In this document: positions 49,304 to 62,369 of the stretch, one piece after another | Numbering within the stretch: the stretch's first letter is position 1 | How the letters are laid out: every line of letters starts with the position of its first letter | Assembly (NCBI GenBank): GCA_020746875.1 | Contig: JAGTJL010000008.1 | Location: forward strand, 2,825,202-2,889,201 | DNA: 64,000 nt | From: Rhexocercosporidium sp. MPI-PUGE-AT-0058 | Taxonomy: Eukaryota; Ascomycota; Leotiomycetes; Helotiales | Direction of reading: 5' to 3' | Program-made: the position numbers and the translations under genes | Notes under the pieces: model-generated | What the model was told of the DNA's origin: nothing | Seen by the model: the letters and a program-made list of their open reading frames with translations, nothing else | The model's database searches: none

Positions 49304-49876
49304 ATTAAAGCGCTAAACTAATTACGATTATTTTATTAACATATAAACTACTAAGTTAATAATTATTTTCTTATCACGAAGCCGAGCTATTAATAATTAC
49401 GTCTAAAATCGGATTATATAAAATTAATAAGCTAAAATCTCTTATAAGAAGGAATATTTTATTATAATAATAAGTTTAAAATAAGCATTTATATATTTGA
49501 ATTTATTTTTATTTCTTTTATCGCTTCGACTACTAGCTCTTTTATTTTATTACTTTCGACGGCTTATAAATCCCTTATTATTCTTTTTTTTATAATAAAT
49601 TCTTTAAATTTATTTAAAAAAAATAATATCTAGATATGAAATATTTTTCTTATTATTACTTATTTTGCTCTCGGTAATAAAATATTACGTAAGAAGCGAT
49701 CCGAGGATATTTCTGTTATAGTTTATAAGAATTAAGAAATCAGTAGATATCCCGACTAAATAAGGAGAGAATATATATAAAGTACGCTTAAATTTAATAG
49801 TAAATAAAGTATTAAATAATAATCTGAAAAGTCGTAAAGAAGTGCTTAATATATTAATAAAGTTAAAGAATAATAA
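49304..49876. other. Unassigned sequence left of hAT
   Basis: No gene recognised. It is continuous, across the hAT insertion, with 52908-53083. Confidence 0.35.
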
Positions 49877-49884
49877 GGCGCTCG
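49877..49884. repeat. 8-bp target-site duplication GGCGCTCG (left, hAT)
   Basis: Repeated exactly at 52900-52907; an 8-bp duplication is the hAT signature. Confidence 0.93.
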
Positions 49885-52800
49885 CAGGCTGGCCAATAAG
49901 TCAGTCAGTCAGTTATCAGTTGAGCGAATAAACTCAACTGACTGACTGTTATAAAATTAAGGCAATTGATCAACTAACTAATAAAGGTTTTAAGAGCTTA
50001 TAAGTTAATACTAAAAATAGAATATATTATACATTAAGCAAGATAGCTTTATAAGCTCCTGCAAAGATAATTATACTTTTATTCTATTAATTCTTTAAGT
50101 ATTCCTAATACCATAAAATAGCCCCTAATAACTGAGAACTCTCTACAGTCGTTTGCTTTACGCAAGACGAGAAAATACGCTCATACTCAGCGCTTATAAC
50201 TAATATAATTAAGAAATCAAAAGCTATTGCAATCAACTCAAGCTATTCTTTCTCCTTTTGTTTCCAGTACTTTAATACACTGATTCCGTTAACTAGCCCT
50301 TTCTATAAGTACTAATAATACTAATCTCGCCGACCAAAGATCACCGGAATAACTCGCTTTAATATAAGTCTCGTATTAGTAACGATATCTCTTAAGAGAG
50401 AACGTAAAAGTGTAGGTACAGGCTCTAGAGAAAGAGAAATGCCGCGAGCAACTCCTGAAGATTTATACTCGTCTTCTTACAATTTCTTAAAAATAACCTT
50501 GCTATTTATAATAAAAGATAATATAATACCAGTTCAATTACGCTTAAAGTACGACTATTTAAAGCCGGGGTGGAATACTATAGCGGCTTGCCAAGCAATA
50601 GATTTGTCGGTCTTCTTATACCACTTTTGCGTAGCCTCCTAAGCTAAAATAATAAATTGCTGAATGCTTTTATAATTATTAAATTCACCACGATTTGCCC
50701 GCGTCTCCAGCTTCTCAAAATAACCAAGCAAATGCTCAAGACATAGTAAGATCTCCCATAAAGCTCCGTAGAATAGTACATCCCCGACTTCTTATAAGTC
50801 CGCGTTACCTTTAAGGTCTTTAATAAGACGAAATAAAAGCTCTAATTATTATATAATAATCTCTAAGGTCTCTTACTTAGTTAGAATAAGATAATCGTTA
50901 TTAAAGATCTCCTAATTAAGAAGCTCTACAAAAACACGTAGTTTAAAGGCGTAAGCGTTAAGAGCCTCACGCAACTTAAGACCTCGGCGAATCATGCTGT
51001 ATATGGCATTCCAGCGCACACTTCCGTCGACGACGAGCTTCTATTCTTTGCCTTTAGCTCTCCCTGTATTAAGTGTTATTTATAAGTCCATAAACAATTC
51101 AATCCGCTTTCTAGAGGCTAATACGTATTATACTAAGTTATAAAGCTTCCTAACTTCTTTACGTCGTCTCTAAAGCTTGCGGCGATCCTCAGGGCTAGCC
51201 TCCTTATATTCGTTATTAAATAAAGCCTTATCTTAATTAAAAAAATAAGTGCCGGCGATAAGATTAAAAATATAGCTTATATAACGCAATCTCTTATCTT
51301 TAAAGTTAAACCCCTATTATCTCTTAAGCTCTACGAGTATAATATCATTATTAATCGCATTATTAAGGACGAAGTAGCTAAAGTTATGTTTAATAATGCC
51401 AAATCGTTTAAGAAAGAGTAAGAGAACTAAATATTACTTTAAAAAAAGTTAGCAATTAAAAGAGAAAAGAGTAAGAAAGGGGATATATATTAATACTAGT
51501 CTTTCCATAGCTAAGGAGCTCTGGGAGGCCAATAAGGCGTATCACGGCTTTATACTTTGAATTAATAAAATAAACCACAATACTAAATATATTAATCTTC
51601 TCTCTTTTTAACCCCTAACCGTTAAAAGTGATAATAATCTTTAATTTAGCGTTCCGAATCTCTTTAATAATCGTAAGCTTAAAGAACTCAAAGTACTTAT
51701 AGATCCAATTCTCAATTATTAAATAAGAGGCAAGTAAAGCTTTTATAATATTTATATTAGCGATTTTAAAGCAGCGGATGAGTCGTTTTGAAGCTACTTT
51801 GCGGTGTTTTACGCCGTCGCAGATAATCTATTCTAAGAAGGCATTACAGAACTCCAGCTGTCGGAATAGTATAACCTGATTATATGCGCTATTAATAGTA
51901 TTAGAGGCTTGTGCGACCTTAGCAAGACTCCTTTACCTTCATATATCTCCTCCTTCGTCTAATAAGTGTTTTTCGTAAAAGTGCCGCTTCGCATTATTAA
52001 GAGTATTAGCGGCGAAGTGAAAATCCAAGTTGCGACTGAAATCCTCATCATAATGACCTTTAAGGTCAGCTCTTGATTCTGTAGATTAAGGAAGGAATAC
52101 ATATAAAGTTTACAGCACTAATATATCGGTTTATAAGCTTTTCTAGTGTTCTAAAGCGTGTAACTTAGTTTCTAAACCCATAAAGTTCTCGGCTTCTTTA
52201 ATGCTCCAGCCAGTACCATTCCCTTAAGAAACCTACGTAAGAATGGATTCCAATCATTAAATAAAGGCTCTCCGAAATCGTAGGAAAAGTAATCTTTGTT
52301 AAGGCTCTCATTTTGGGGGTCGTGAGGGTTATAGAATGCGTTATACTAAGGCTTTAGCCGTTTATAGCGGTCCCGTAATATTTTTAGCTTTATAGCTACT
52401 TTAGAGGCTGGTTTTTGCATTATAGCAGCTAGAACGTTCGGTATAACGCGAGAAAGTGCAGCAAGTGCTTATATATCTTCGTCGTCAACAAGGTCGATAA
52501 GAGAAGCGCGTAAGGAAGTTATTTTAAAAGAGTTATATTAATAATCAATGAAATATAAAGAGGTTTACTAAGAATACCTCTATAAGTCGGATATTCTATT
52601 CTGACGCGGGAAGGTATTTAATCACGATTTAGACTAATTAAAGGCCTGTATTTAACTTTAGCGACCCCGCGGGCCCTACCTAAACACATCCGGAGCATGC
52701 CTAAACCTCTAAAAATCGGAAATATTACTTTAAAACTTACTTTAAAATCATAATATAAATAAATCTCAGCTTATAAGCAACTAATATAAAATCCTTCAAC

Positions 52801-52899
52801 TGACTGACTTATTATAATGTAAAAGTCAACTGACTAACTTACGATTTAGGTAGGAGCTTATATGGTTGGCTTAAATCAACTGACTTATTGGCCACCCTA
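49885..52899 (-). mobile_element. Complete hAT-family DNA transposon
   Basis: 3015 bp. The left terminus is CAGGCTGGCCAATAAGTCAG and the right terminus, read inward, is TAGGGTGGCCAATAAGTCAG, with an 8-bp target duplication. Subterminal copies of TCAACTGACT and its complement lie near both ends (49903-49945 and 52797-52885), likely former transposase binding sites. The interior encodes a hAT transposase on the minus strand. Base composition differs from the rest: CA and TG are common and stops are few, so RIP has been light. Confidence 0.93.
50080..52520 (-). pseudogene. hAT transposase, lightly RIP-mutated
   Basis: The ancestral enzyme excised and reinserted this element. On the minus strand, in order: an N-terminal part (RASLIDLVDDEDI near 52505, HDPQNESLNKDYFSYDFGEP near 52315); the catalytic-core block F-N-G-*-G-L-K-R-E at about 51605-51630 (ancestrally FDGW, Asp to Asn and Trp to stop); LIGLPEL near 51515; LETRANRGEFNNY near 50690; WYKKTDKSIAWQAAIVFHPG near 50590; and the C-terminal dimerisation block ISAEYERIFSS near 50190, typical of hAT. 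A few TAA/TAG interruptions and probable small frame changes remain, so it is not functional. Exact start is uncertain. Confidence 0.88.
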
Positions 52900-52907
52900 G
52901 GCGCTCG
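52900..52907. repeat. 8-bp target-site duplication GGCGCTCG (right, hAT)
   Basis: Matches 49877-49884. Confidence 0.93.
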
Positions 52908-53083
52908 TAGGTGACTCAATAGCAGGTCTGCTGATAATTAGTAAGCCGAAAGTAATTATATAAATTATTAAAAAGCATTTAAATAAAAAGCAAGGAATTC
53001 ACGTACTTTTAAATATAATCCGGAATAATTTTATAATATTCTCGGCGCTATAAGCAACGATTTCCTTAATAAGGCTTTTGTCG

Positions 53084-53088
53084 CGCCC
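53084..53088. repeat. Target-site duplication GCTTT (left, copia B)
   Basis: Recurs at 61427-61431. Confidence 0.9.
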
Positions 53089-53267
53089 TAGCGCAGTCTA
53101 CTGGTTATATATATGCTCTCGTAAGCACTTACGTATATATATATTCAGGTTATAATCCTTTTTTGCAAAAGATAACGCTTATTTTAATATATTTTTTGAA
53201 CTCTTGCTTTTTACGTTAATTATAAAGCTTTTGAATTACTAAAAGCCTGCTTTACTTTTATACGATA
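53089..53267 (+). repeat. 5' LTR, copia copy B
   Basis: Starts TGTCGCGCCCTAGCGCAG and ends TATACGATA; 179 bp. Confidence 0.92.
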
Positions 53268-53389
53268 ATTAAAAGCTATATCTGTCTTCATAAGCTACTT
53301 TTAGCATATACAAATTTTGAGCTTTAATTAAGCTTATTCAACTTTAATTCTACGATTTTAATTCCCTTTCCTTACGATTAAATCCTAAT

Positions 53390-54620
53390 ATTATTCTTAG
53401 CGCGATTATCGAGATATTATCGCACGATAATCTTAGCGGTCTTAACGCAAATATTATATACTTAAAGCTTGAAGACTTCCCGTTATAAATAAATTATTTA
53501 ATTCTTAGCGCTTAAATACTCGGATTCTGGCTTTTCGTTAACTTAGATATTTTAAATATAGAAATATTAACTGAAATTATTAATAAAAATCCACAGACCG
53601 CCGAGTAAATCGCTTAATAAAAGAATAATCTCGTTAAATTAAATTATATAATAAAAACAAACGAGTATAACGAATAATTTTAAAAATAAGCGCTCGATTA
53701 TCACGTAGTAATTATGTCTTCCTCGGACTAAATAATTACAAGCTTTAACGCTTTTATTACTTTTCTTCCTACTCGACCGCACGAGCTTATTAAGATAACC
53801 GCAGAATCTTATTAAAAGGAAGCCGAGGCCGAAGTTAAAGCGCATATTATAAAGTACGTAATATAATAATTACGAATTACGATATATTTCAAGCTTTACG
53901 AATAGATTAAGAAAACTATAAGCCGCTAATTCTTTAATATAACGGCTATATAACTCGTCGCTGAGAAAAGAGCTAATATTTAAATATTAATTCGTACGCT
54001 TAAGATAATTCTGTATTAAACGGATATAATAATTTAAACGATAACTCGCTAAGATTACTTATAATCCCTGAATATGAAAAACGTCCGAAACTCGAAGATC
54101 TGGATTATATAATATTAAAAGCTAATCCGTAAAAGAAACTTATATTATATACTAGAAATACTCGGCACTTTTAGTATTAATCTTTTCCTGATCGCAGCTA
54201 ATAATTTTAATAGCTTATAAGCTTAAAAATACTTTCTTAAGATTAAGAAAGCCGATAAGCTCGGGATATTTCTTAAATATTTATTAAAACAGCTCGCATA
54301 GCTGTTTTATTCTAATTAAGCCAATCGCCAGTATTAATAGCTTATCGGTAATAAATCAGAGTATAATTATTTCTCTATTCTTAATTTACGTTTTAATAAT
54401 AATAAAATACTTGATTCGGAAGCTTCTGATTTATATAATTAAAGATCAAACCGATTCAAAATAAAAGGAAAACTTATAAAAAAAGCATATTTATATTTAA
54501 AGAATAAAACTTATTATTAATCTTCTTTGAATTATACTCGTTTTTAAATAATAATTTATAAAAAAGTATTTATTAAATATTAAGATAAAATAACTCGTTT
54601 AAATCTAAAAATAAATAATT
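53390..54620 (+). pseudogene. Copia B Gag
   Basis: Corresponds throughout to 19285-20560 in copy A and is similarly interrupted. A 68-codon antisense reading (53639-53845) in this interval is a shadow. The zinc-knuckle-like basic segment is near 54480. Confidence 0.7.
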
Positions 54621-55469
54621 AATATTATAATAAGATCCGATAGCAGTTTATTATATTATAATAAAAAGCTCTCCGCGAGCAAATAAGCTCAGATAAGCTT
54701 TTTCTTAAATTAATAAAAGATTTCTTAGCGAAATTAAATAAGTAAAGATCTAATAAATTAAATAAAAAAAAGTTTACTTTTCCCGGAAACTTATTAAATA
54801 AAAGAAGAATAAGCGAGACTTACGCGCACCTAATGCTTTTACTTAATCTAGCCGAGCATTCAGCTGCGAGTATATACTCCTTTTAGAATTCATTTTATTC
54901 TTTATCAGATTCTATTTTATTAAATAATTATAAAGCGATTAATTTAATCAACGATCGTTTAATATTATTAAAAAAATCTTTTATAAAATCTATTCTTAAG
55001 GATTTAATTAAATATAAGAGCTCTTAATTGCTTATTATCAGACGCGGAACTCAAGTTATAAAAGAAGTATTTAAGAGTCCGAATGAAGAATTATTTAATC
55101 TTACGCTTTACGACGTCGTAATTATAGAAAACTTTCATATTAATATTATTTTTAAAACTTATTTTTATAAGATTAATCTTTAGTTTTATAATATAAATTA
55201 TATTTTAAGATAAAACGAAGAAAGCTTATTAATTAAGGAATATTATATAATATAATAGCTAAAACGTAAACAGAACTTTATTTTCTTTAAATATAAGTTA
55301 CGTTCAATTTACTTTCCGAGTATTTATAATATATTTTTAAGCGCTATAAAAATTATAATATTTTTAACGCTTTTTAAAAGAATAAATAAGCTATATAAAT
55401 TATTTAGAAATTATAAGTATTTTAAAATAGACTCGGAGCGTATTTAATATTTATAAGCAAGCTATTTAA

Positions 55470-58400
55470 GCCCGGATGCTTTAAAGAAATTAATAAATAC
55501 GGCAAAAAACGTTAAAATTATTAAAATAATAAGAAGAATTAAATGCAAGTAATATATTTTAATTTATATTATTTAAATAATTTTTAAATACTTACCGGAA
55601 AAGAAATCCTTTAAATTATTTTAGAAAATCACTTAAGATTTATTTAATTATCCGAAATATTAAAATAATTATTCTTAATTCCTCGTATTTAAATACGAAT
55701 ATAACGGCTTACTTGTTAATTATATATTATAAATAAAAAACACAATAAAGTATTTTAATATATTAAGAGCTTTAAAGCTTAAGTTCGAAAGCAGTTTAAA
55801 TTTTTAATATATAAATTCAAATATAATTAAAAAAAAGCAGTTATTATAATTTAAGGATTTACGAAATATAAGAAATAAGCTGATAAGCTCGGAATTGACT
55901 TCGAGCTCTTATTAACGGCAACTTATAAGCTAAATAGCGGAGCTAAACGAGCTAATTAAGAAGTAATTAATAAAAGTATTAAGATAAGACTATCAGCTAA
56001 TCTTCCCGTAGATTTAAGTATAAAATATATATTCGCAGGGATTTATTTATATAATAAAAGCTTAAGATAAGTAAATAATTAGCTATTATTTATTAAAGTT
56101 AACGATAAGTAATTTCGGAATTATTTTCGGTAATATAATCCAGCGCTTATTATAAGATTTATTATAGATTTCAGATTAAACTAAAATAAGATTTATATAT
56201 ATAATTATAAAGCGTACTTATTAATAATAAAAAGAATTAAAAGATAAAATAAAAAAGCGTTCAAAATAATTACGCGTGCGTATATCGGATTTCTTATAAG
56301 TTTCTACGCTTCTAATATCTACAGGATCTGAGTATTACGTCTCAATAGAATAATTATTACGCGTAACGTGCGCTTTAACGAAAATAATTTTTATATTATT
56401 TTAAATAAAGAAGTAAAGATCACGATTCAAGAAGCTAAGTTTATTTACGATCTTATCGAGGAAGATAAGTTTATTATAAACTAAGTTAGAATTATTAAAA
56501 ATATTACTGAAAATATAATTATTAAAGAAAATAATACGAATCTCTTAAGCAAAGACTTGCTTTAATTATATATTAAACGAATTCAAAGATTAATTAAAAG
56601 CTCCGAGAATCAGAACTCGGGAGTAAAAGAATATATTAATAACCCGAGTATAATAAATGAACTTCTAACTTCGGAATATATTCTTGTTTTAAAAGGCTTT
56701 CTTAAATAGAATAAGGAATTAAAAGAGAATACGTTAAACCGAGAATTTACTTTAAGTATAAAATATAACTTAAAGGTATTCGACTCGCGTAAGAATATAT
56801 AATTTACTAATCGAAATTCGAATATATTATAAGATTAAGCGCGAGATCTGTCTCGATTATCACGCATCGAGATTCAAATACCGTCGAGATTTCGATTATA
56901 AGAAGAATTTCCGGTAATAATTTTAATATCGTATTTTTAAACTGAAATATAAAATACTCGGACAACGGAAGCAAGATAAGCGAGAGTAATACGCTCTTAA
57001 ATTATAGCGAAAGAAGCTTAATTAGAATTAAATATATTTATTAAAAGCTCGGCAGAAGTAAAGAAATTAATTAAAAATAAAAAAAAAAAAAGAAGATTAT
57101 AAAAAAATTAAAATAATAAAGTATTTATAATACTTATAATTTTCTTTAAATAAACACGCTTCGATAAAAATAATCTTAAGCTCAGGAATAAGCTTAATCT
57201 CGGGGGTAATTAAATCCTCGATTAATATAATAATCTTCAGTCCGAAGTCGATCAGATACTTTAAGGACTTATACTTAATTAATATATATTATTAAAAGAA
57301 TAAGATAATCTTCGAGATTTAACGAAGATTATATATTATATAATTATAGCAATAATATAAACGAATTATTAATTATTAAAAAAGAAGATTTTATTTTTAA
57401 AAATTAAAATCTAAGATCTTTTATCTAAATTAAAATAATAAAGCAATCTTAAGAATTATTTAATAAAAGAATAATTTAAAGAAGATACGAATTTAAAAAT
57501 AAAAATAATAAATAAATAAAATTATTAAACCTTAAAATTATTTAATTTAAATATTATATTAATACTTATTCCGCTTATATGAATTTTCAAGTATAAGCTT
57601 AATCTAAAGGAATATATTTTAAGATATAAATCCCGAATTATTATACGAAGTAATCTTTAAAATAAATTAACGATTATCTTTATATACGCTAGCACGCTTT
57701 TAATTAAATCCTTCCGAATCGCTATAGCGCTCGCAGCTTATTTTAACTTGGAAATCAAGTGCTTCGATATAATTAATACGTTTATTAACGCTCTTCGGGA
57801 TATAAACGGCGAAACCGTATATTATAAATTCTTTTTAAGTTTTAATAAGCTTAAATATATATTACGAGTTAATCGCGTTCTTTACGAGATACGTGATTCT
57901 TCGTACTTATAATATAAGTATATTAGTAAAATATTAATAGATTTAGGATTAATTTCATACTCGAAGGAGCTGTATATATTCACAGACTTTACTTATAAGA
58001 TCCTTATTCTCTTTTATATAGATAATATTCAAGTACTTTATTACCGAAACGACTTAAAGCTCGGATAAGATTTCATTAAGCGACTGAATTAAGCGTACGA
58101 TATATATAATCTTAAAAATATTAAATAATTCTTAAGGATTAAAATAATACGCGACAGATAATATAAGATTATTTTTTTAATTTATAATTAATATATTAAA
58201 AAGATTACTCGAAAGTTTAAATAAGCTAATAAGAAGTATCTTACGATACCGCTTCTTTAAATCGATCTTATTAAATATAAGAAATAAGCTTTAAAGAAAT
58301 ATATCAAAGCTTATTAAAAGAAAATTAAGTCGGTATTATATATAATAATCGCTATAAGACTAGACGTAGCTTTTACAATCGCCTAGCTCTTATAATTCGC

Positions 58401-58990
58401 GATAAATTTTAATCTAAAGTATTTTATAATTATATATTAGCTTATTTATTACTTATTTAATACGCGCTTTTTAAGTATTATATACGGAAGTAATTAAAAG
58501 AAAGCGCTTTATATTACTTCAAATATATCTTTCGCGGATAACGTCGAAACTCGGAAGTTATCTTAAAGTTATATAATTTTATTATTCGGCAGGCTAATAA
58601 TCTGAAAAATATTAAAGCAATTTACGATTATTACGTCGATCACTGAAGCGGAATTATTAATATTAGAATATATCGGAAAAGAAGTTATAACTTTTCAATA
58701 ATTCTTTTATAATTTAATTCTTAATATTAATAAGACTTCAGAGATCTTTTATAATAATTAACAAATAATTAAATTAATTATAAATAATACTAAAAGGATT
58801 ATTATTAAGCTTCGTTATATAAATATTTAAAATATATAACTTAAGTAAGAGTATACTCGTAGATTATTTAAAGTAATATATCTTTTAACCGCTGATATAT
58901 TTACTAATAAGCTCACGAAGAATCTGTCTCGCCAGAAATTCGAGCTTTTCAAAATACTTTTAAATTTTAATAATTATTAATCTTAAATTA
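55470..58990 (+). pseudogene. Copia B pol: integrase, RT, RNase H
   Basis: The GAG-pre-integrase block (SPDALKKL, near 55476) and integrase core (55640-55980, with NSGAKRAN*EV near 55935) precede RT (FDIINTFINALRDI near 57760). The active-site box reads YIDNI near 58016-58030, keeping one Asp where copy A has none. RNase H has ITEAELLILEYIG near 58642, KLRYINI near 58815 and a TADIFTNKL segment near 58890, typical of the copia RNase H end. The ancestor did reverse transcription and integration. Frame is kept over long runs; stops are TAA/TAG. Confidence 0.9.
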
Positions 58991-59109
58991 AAAAGCTTTA
59001 AATATATTTATTAAAAGTATATTAAGAATATTTTTATACGATTTTTTATTTATAAAACTTTTCTAATTTAATATTTTAAGTATTCGCGCTTTAAAAACGC
59101 TAAACGTAA

Positions 59110-59230
59110 ACGCGAAATCTAGCCCAATCTTAAGTAAAATCTACTTAAATCCAGCTTAAGCTTAGGCAGAGATTATTCAAATCCGGCCCGAGCTTAAGTA
59201 AAGTCCGTATAAATCCAGTCCGAGCTTATA
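59110..59230. repeat. Minisatellite in copia B 3' region
   Basis: About four degenerate units of AAATCCRGYYYRAGCTTA, one or more above copy A. Confidence 0.75.
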
Positions 59231-59289
59231 AATAATTTATTAAAAGCGCAAAAGAATTTATTTAAATTTAAATTAACGAGTAATTATCG

Positions 59290-59760
59290 TTTTCAAAACT
59301 TTCGCGAACTTCTCTAAACTTTATATAAGATTATTAAATTCCGCTAAAAATTCCGTATTAATATTAATATTATTATTAGAATTATCTTTCTTACTACGCT
59401 TTAGACTTAGCTTTTAAAAGCGCATCGGAAGATTTAATTTTATATTTTCATCAGATTTATTATTACTCGCTAAGTCTTTTATTAAGGCTTTTAAAATAAT
59501 TCTATATTTCTTAATATTCTGTAAATCGGTTAATAAAATGCTCGATTAATTATAATACGATTATTATATTTTTCTATTATTGAAATTTATAATTATAATT
59601 AATCTTCTATTATACTTAAGTATATCTCTTATAATAGAATCGCACTTATAACCGGAAGTATAATTATAATATCGACTTTTAGTAGCAAGAATATTAGCGA
59701 AGTAGTATCTACGATTATTACAGCTACGAATAGCAGCGCGAATATATAATAAATAAGGAT
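59290..59760 (-). pseudogene. Antisense coding-like tract in copia B 3' region
   Basis: Same frame and order as 25140-25640 in copy A: SRYYNYTSGYKCDS (one Cys kept here) near 59660, then SSILLTDLQNIKKY near 59530 and a Lys/Asn/Ser-rich end. The Cys kept in this copy but Tyr in A supports a real former protein. Function unknown. Confidence 0.4.
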
Positions 59761-59878
59761 CTGTAAACTCTTTTCTTAGATTTTAATTAATATAAATAAA
59801 ATAAATTATTAATAAGAAGCAAGCTTTAAAATAATATATATATACTTCGAGCGCGCTTAATAAGAAAGCGAGGCTTAA

Positions 59879-60560
59879 ATGGAATACGAGACGACTTACG
59901 CTTTTTTAAAATTAATAAAGAATAAGTGCGAGTTTCAAAAGTAAGAAGAAAAGTAAGAAAAGGAGTCGAATTAAGACGCGAAACGCGCGAAATAAAAAGA
60001 ATATACTAGAAGCTATCTTTATTTAATATAATAACGCTTCTGCTTAATATAATTAATAATAGAATATTAGAAGAACGCGTGGGAATCTTCTTGGATAACA
60101 AGCTTAGTTTAGCACGAGAAGATCGAAGGAGAATTAGTTTATTATTAGAATTATTAATAAGCGTATTTTCATTTTCACGCGAAGAAAAATATTATTAATT
60201 ATCTTCAGGATCTATTCTAACGACCGAATAAGCAAGAAGAAGATTATTAAAAAGCTTATTAATTAGCTTATTACTAAATACTTCTTAGTTATCGAACTCA
60301 TCTTTAAAATCTTATAATATAATTATTAGCGATTAGTTCAACGATACTAAGATTATTTAAAAATAAAATTAAGAAATTAAATTAAAGAACTTATCTAATA
60401 AGCTACGATCTGATTATTAATACGCGTAATCGCTGCTCTAGAAGCTTTAAAAGATATAACTAGTAATTAAAAAGAATTTACTAAAAGAAGTAAAAGATTA
60501 AAAAATAAAAGAAAGAAATAAGCAAGCAAGCAAGCACGCGAGTATAAAGTACGTTAATAT
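59879..60560 (+). pseudogene. Sense accessory coding tract in copia B 3' region
   Basis: Starts at ATG 59879 (MEYETTYAFLKLIKNKCEF) like its counterpart at 25747. Pieces: NAWESSW near 60075 (Trp codons kept here, stop or absent in A) and HEKIEGELVYY near 60115, ending in a Lys-rich part with an AAGC/AAGCA run near 60520. The two copies have lost different codons. Not a known copia domain. Confidence 0.45.
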
Positions 60561-61237
60561 TAAATAAAAGTTAATTATAATAATACGAAAGTCGATATAT
60601 ATATATTCTTAAGAGTAATCGTAATTACGCTATTATAGAATAAGACGCTTAAATTAATAATAAATCTATTAACCCGGGAGGCGGCGTATTATATGAGCTA
60701 ATAAGAGGCTGGCATATACCGTTGCGGCTTCTTGTTATATATAGCAATTACTCTGGAAGAATTAAATTTATTAATTATAGCTTAGTAATTTAATAATTAA
60801 ACGGGACGGCACGAGATTTTAATTATAAACCGAACCTTACTTCAGCTTTACTTTTAAAACCTGCGATCTGCACGCGTTAAATACGATAATCAAGATCTTA
60901 TTTATTTAATTATTATAATTTAATTATATTTTTAAATTTTATTTATTTAATTATATATAATTTGAATACGTATTTATATTCTTATTTATTATTAATATTA
61001 ATTACCTGGCAGATTACTTATATTAATATATAAAGTCCTTATATATTATATTTTTAAAGCGCGTATTAATATTTTTATTTATTATAATATCTTAAGAGTA
61101 TTAATTTATTATTCGGCGTTATACTTTTATTAAGAATTAATATATATACTCGGGGAACTTATATTATATCTCTTAATTACTTATACGCCTTTAAATAATA
61201 AGGCTTATTTATATAACAGAGCCTTATTATAAAGATA

Positions 61238-61426
61238 TATCGCGCCTTAGCGCAATTTACTAGTTATATATATACTTTCGTAAGTATTTACGTATATATA
61301 TACTCGGGTTATAATCTTCTTTTGCAGAAAGTAACGCTTACTTTAATATATTTTTTAAATCCTTGCTTTTTACGTTAATCGTAAAGCTCTTGAACTACTA
61401 AAAGCCTGCTCCACTTCTGTACGACA
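61238..61426 (+). repeat. 3' LTR, copia copy B
   Basis: Starts TATCGCGCCTTAGCGCAA and ends CTGTACGACA, the unmutated TG..CA-type end. 189 bp. Confidence 0.93.
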
Positions 61427-61431
61427 GCTTT
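61427..61431. repeat. Target-site duplication GCTTT (right, copia B)
   Basis: Identical to 53084-53088. Confidence 0.9.
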
Positions 61432-61648
61432 TGAACTTAAATATTATTAATATACGAATATATATTATACGAATAAGAACTGACTTCTTATAACAGTTCT
61501 CTTAAGTTACGTATTATAAATTCGGAATTAATACTTAAGGAAAAACTTAAATTAAGAGCGCCTTAGAAAATAAGTTCGTAACGCAATAATATTATAAAAA
61601 TAAAATTAATAATTATAAAATAAAAAGGAAATTATTTAAAAGAAAAAT

Positions 61649-61674
61649 ATTTTAATATACCGAGATATTAAAAC
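61649..61674. repeat. 26-bp palindrome, copy P8
   Basis: Arms ATTTTAATATACC and GAGATATTAAAAC, imperfect; paired with P9, with a GC-richer spacer of 45 bp (GGCCTTGCGGCTAGGCGC). Confidence 0.7.
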
Positions 61675-61719
61675 ACAAAAAAGCTGGCCTTGCGGCTAGG
61701 CGCTAGTCCGTGCGCGATT

Positions 61720-61745
61720 ATTTTGGCGTATCGTTATATTAAAAT
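61720..61745. repeat. 26-bp palindrome, copy P9
   Basis: Arms ATTTTGGCGTATC and GTTATATTAAAAT, imperfect but keeping GGC. Confidence 0.7.
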
Positions 61746-62369
61746 ATCTAATATAACTTAATAATAGCCTGAGTAAATAATAATAATTATCTTTTTAAAA
61801 AATAAAAACCTTTTCTTTTTATATATTATTTTTTCTTATATTTTACGCGTTTTCTTCTTTCTTATTATATATTCTTAAAGATATTCGACGATAATATTAA
61901 GATTAAATACCTTTTATATATTAAAGATATTATATATAATTATAAGTTCCTTAAATAAAATATTAATTATTCCGCTTATTTTACAAGTAATAGCTACTTT
62001 TAAGCCCGTAAGTTAAATACCGTATATTCTTATATTTTAAATTAATTTCTTTAAGTTATTAAAGTACTCTTTTAAGTAATTATAACGAAGGACGATAACA
62101 ATACCGTCGAGAATAAGATCCGATTCACAATAGCTTTTTTTACCGGAGCCGCTATAAAATTAAATATTAATATTATTCCGATTCCTTAATTTGTTTTTAA
62201 GAAGACTTCGTAAGCTACGGCAATCGAAACTATTTAAAGTAATATATTTCTTATCGTTTTAAATAAGTTATTATTTTACATAAATAAGCTTATTATAATT
62301 AAAAAAAAGTATAACTTAAAAGATCTTAAGTCCAGCTTTTTCTTATTATTATATACCGACTTAATTATA
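61746..62369. other. Unassigned A+T-rich sequence
   Basis: No gene recognised; short coding-like plus-strand runs precede the tract that starts about 62370. Confidence 0.3.

Larger units (their letters stand above)
53089..61426 (+). mobile_element. Full-length Ty1/copia retrotransposon, copy B
   Basis: 8.34 kb, same family and strand as copy A (18977-27337), aligned from LTR to LTR with mostly transition differences. It is an independent insertion, since its own target duplication is GCTTT. The left end lies just right of the hAT element, 177 bp beyond hAT's right target duplication. Domain order Gag, integrase, RT, RNase H, then the same 2.2-kb extra region. Damaged by RIP at partly different sites from copy A. 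Confidence 0.95.

Noticed and set aside
50439..50642. 67-codon plus-strand frame starting MPRATPED
   Set aside because: It overlaps the hAT transposase on the opposite strand, whose conserved blocks lie here.
53639..53845. 68-codon minus-strand frame
   Set aside because: Shadow of copia B Gag.
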